From positions 124,001 to 188,000 of the forward strand of contig CAWBAJ010000028.1 in the NCBI GenBank assembly GCA_963786765.1: a stretch of DNA of 64,000 bases, in the 5' to 3' direction. Positions 62,946 through 64,000 of this stretch are shown here, in pieces. The notes under the pieces were generated by a model. The model saw only the letters and a program-made list of their open reading frames with translations. It did no database searches and was not told the origin of the DNA. The DNA is from DATKNA01 sp963786765. GTDB lineage: Bacteria; Actinomycetota; Actinomycetes; Actinomycetales; Kineosporiaceae. Position 1 is the stretch's first letter; every line of letters begins with the position of its first letter. Both the position numbers and the translations under genes were made by a program.

Positions 62946-64000
62946 GCAGCGATCACGCCCTCGAGGCGGCGGATGCCGAGCACGCGGCGGCCGGGGGAAG
63001 GGGAGGCCCTGAGCGTCAGCAACTGGCCGGCCGCCGGGCCGGGCGCCGGGCCGGGCGGCTGGTGGTGGCGGCGGTCGCGGTCGTGGGCCTGGCCTCGGGG
63101 GTGCTGGCGGTCTCGGCCTGGCTGGGCGGATACCGGCTGCTGCTGGTCGCCTCCGGATCGATGGCCCCGACGCTTGCGGTCGGGGACGTGCTCGTCACCC
63201 ACCCGGTACCCGTGCGGGCGTTGAAGCCCGGGCAGGTGGTCACGTTCACGGACACCTCCAGGGGCGGGCTCCTGGTCACGCACCGGGTGGCGGCCGTCGA
63301 CGTCCAGGGTGCGCGGGTGGCGGTGGAGACCCGGGGGGACGCCAACACCGGCACCGAGCGGTGGACGGTGAACGCCGACGACGTCGTCGGCGGGCTGGTC
63401 GCTCACGTCGGCGGCGTGGGCCCGGTCGTCGGGTGGCTGATGACCCCGATGGGCAGATCGCTCGCGGCCGCCCCCGTGATCCTGATCGGGCTGGCGCTCC
63501 TGCGCCGGATCTGGGCCCGTCCCCCACCGGGATCAGAGGAGAAGAGGAGCCGCGGCGAGGTCGCCGGTACTTCTCGCGTCCCACCCCGCGGAGCCGGCGC
63601 CAAGGCCTCCGTCCTGCTCTGGGCGGGCCTCGTGGGGCTGGCCGGCTTCTGGATGGCGGTCACGGTGTCGGCGTTCACCTCCACCGTGACCAACTCCAGT
63701 TCCCTGACCGCTGCGCCGGCCTTTCCCCCGACCGGCCTGACCGGGTCCTCGGGTCTGGACGCCCAGACCTCCCTGACCTGGAGCACCGTTCCCGGCGCCA
63801 CGGACTACCAGGTCCAGTGGCGCAAGAACGGCACCGGGTCCTGGACAACAGCGGGCTGGACCGGCGGTGGAACGTCCACCACGATCGGCGGGCTGACCAA
63901 CAACACCACCTACGAGTTCCAGGTCCAGGCCCGCAACGGGGCCGGCACCAGCACCTGGTCCACCAGCGTGCTGGCCACCCCACGGCAGTGGGCCCAGCTC
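62942..64000 (+). CDS. SipW-type signal peptidase I fused to a fibronectin type III domain, 3' end outside window
   Basis: At least 353 residues, open to the window edge. TM helix about 40-62, then VASGSMAPTLAVGDVLVTHP with nucleophile Ser73, and GGLLVTHRV with His114 in place of the usual Lys: the Ser/His form of SipW and eukaryotic-type signal peptidases. A second helix (about 170-190) follows, then at about 225-245 a third one (VLLWAGLVGLAGFWMAVTVS) that ends AFTSTVTNSSS, itself like a SipW-type cleavage region. From residue about 262 comes a fibronectin III domain (TSLTWSTVPGATDYQVQW, TYEFQVQARNGAG). Peptidase and a surface-type domain thus share one chain. Further domains may lie beyond the edge. 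Confidence 0.8.
   Translation, partial: MSSDHALEAADAEHAAAGGRGGPERQQLAGRRAGRRAGRLVVAAVAVVGLASGVLAVSAWLGGYRLLLVASGSMAPTLAVGDVLVTHPVPVRALKPGQVVTFTDTSRGGLLVTHRVAAVDVQGARVAVETRGDANTGTERWTVNADDVVGGLVAHVGGVGPVVGWLMTPMGRSLAAAPVILIGLALLRRIWARPPPGSEEKRSRGEVAGTSRVPPRGAGAKASVLLWAGLVGLAGFWMAVTVSAFTSTVTNSSSLTAAPAFPPTGLTGSSGLDAQTSLTWSTVPGATDYQVQWRKNGTGSWTTAGWTGGGTSTTIGGLTNNTTYEFQVQARNGAGTSTWSTSVLATPRQWAQL

Overview
The window is very GC-rich, single-circular-style bacterial DNA with dense codon-biased genes, GTG/TTG starts, short ATGA overlaps and hairpin terminators without T-tracts. Gene content (ECF sigma factor plus DGPF/YCII pairs, HelR, CslA/GlxA-type genes, the order aroH-tyrA-cmk-der) points to an actinomycete (Actinomycetota). 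I cannot name a genus from sequence alone.

Layout. 1-670: edge-truncated F420/flavin monooxygenase. 871-8262 (minus): a translationally coupled surface-polysaccharide operon made of a CslA-like GT2, a PMT-type membrane glycosyltransferase, a DPM1-GtrA fusion, a GlxA/galactose-oxidase-like copper radical oxidase and a Met-rich excalibur protein that may handle copper. 8803-12471: small-molecule enzymes and a secreted-type membrane protein. 12551-14784: a rifamycin-associated-element-like motif followed by helR. 15324-16957: DGPF protein plus ECF sigma factor; a second such pair lies at 35652-37240. 17137-19565: HerA-like ATPase and a secreted peptidase-like protein. 19586-31300: a selenium/formate island with tRNA-Sec, an uncharacterised AAA+ ATPase, selD, an OFA-family (oxalate/formate type) transporter with a MarR regulator, an O-methyltransferase, and a three-subunit formate dehydrogenase whose catalytic subunit has an in-frame UGA and a textbook bacterial SECIS hairpin. 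31424-47532: miscellaneous metabolism, PPK2, stress-type hemerythrins, two methyltransferases and a secreted BNR protein. 47905-50112: a second GlxA-like oxidase with a ricin-type lectin tail. 50270-52527: remnant of a group II intron whose last domain is duplicated (66 bp) around an IS1634-family element. 53132-55426: GAF-SpoIIE phosphatase. 55427-56368: about 0.9 kb with no gene I can support. 56422-60907: tRNA-Pro and the housekeeping string der-cmk-tyrA-aroH. 61048-62109: mmsA with a large in-frame internal deletion. 62307-64000: a CalY/TasA-like secreted protein and a SipW-type signal peptidase fused to a fibronectin III domain, running off the edge.

How it fits together. The selenium genes serve the formate dehydrogenase: SelD makes selenophosphate, tRNA-Sec carries Sec, and the SECIS directs insertion at residue 190; selA and selB must lie elsewhere. 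The OFA transporter may move formate or a related carboxylate. The polysaccharide operon resembles the Streptomyces cslA-glxA system, with extra glycosyltransferases.

Quality warning: at least seven genes between 1.5 and 34 kb are broken by apparent single-base indels, often in homopolymers, and two more lack a sensible stop; none was seen in 36-64 kb. I treat these mainly as likely sequence errors, so several coordinates join two reading frames.
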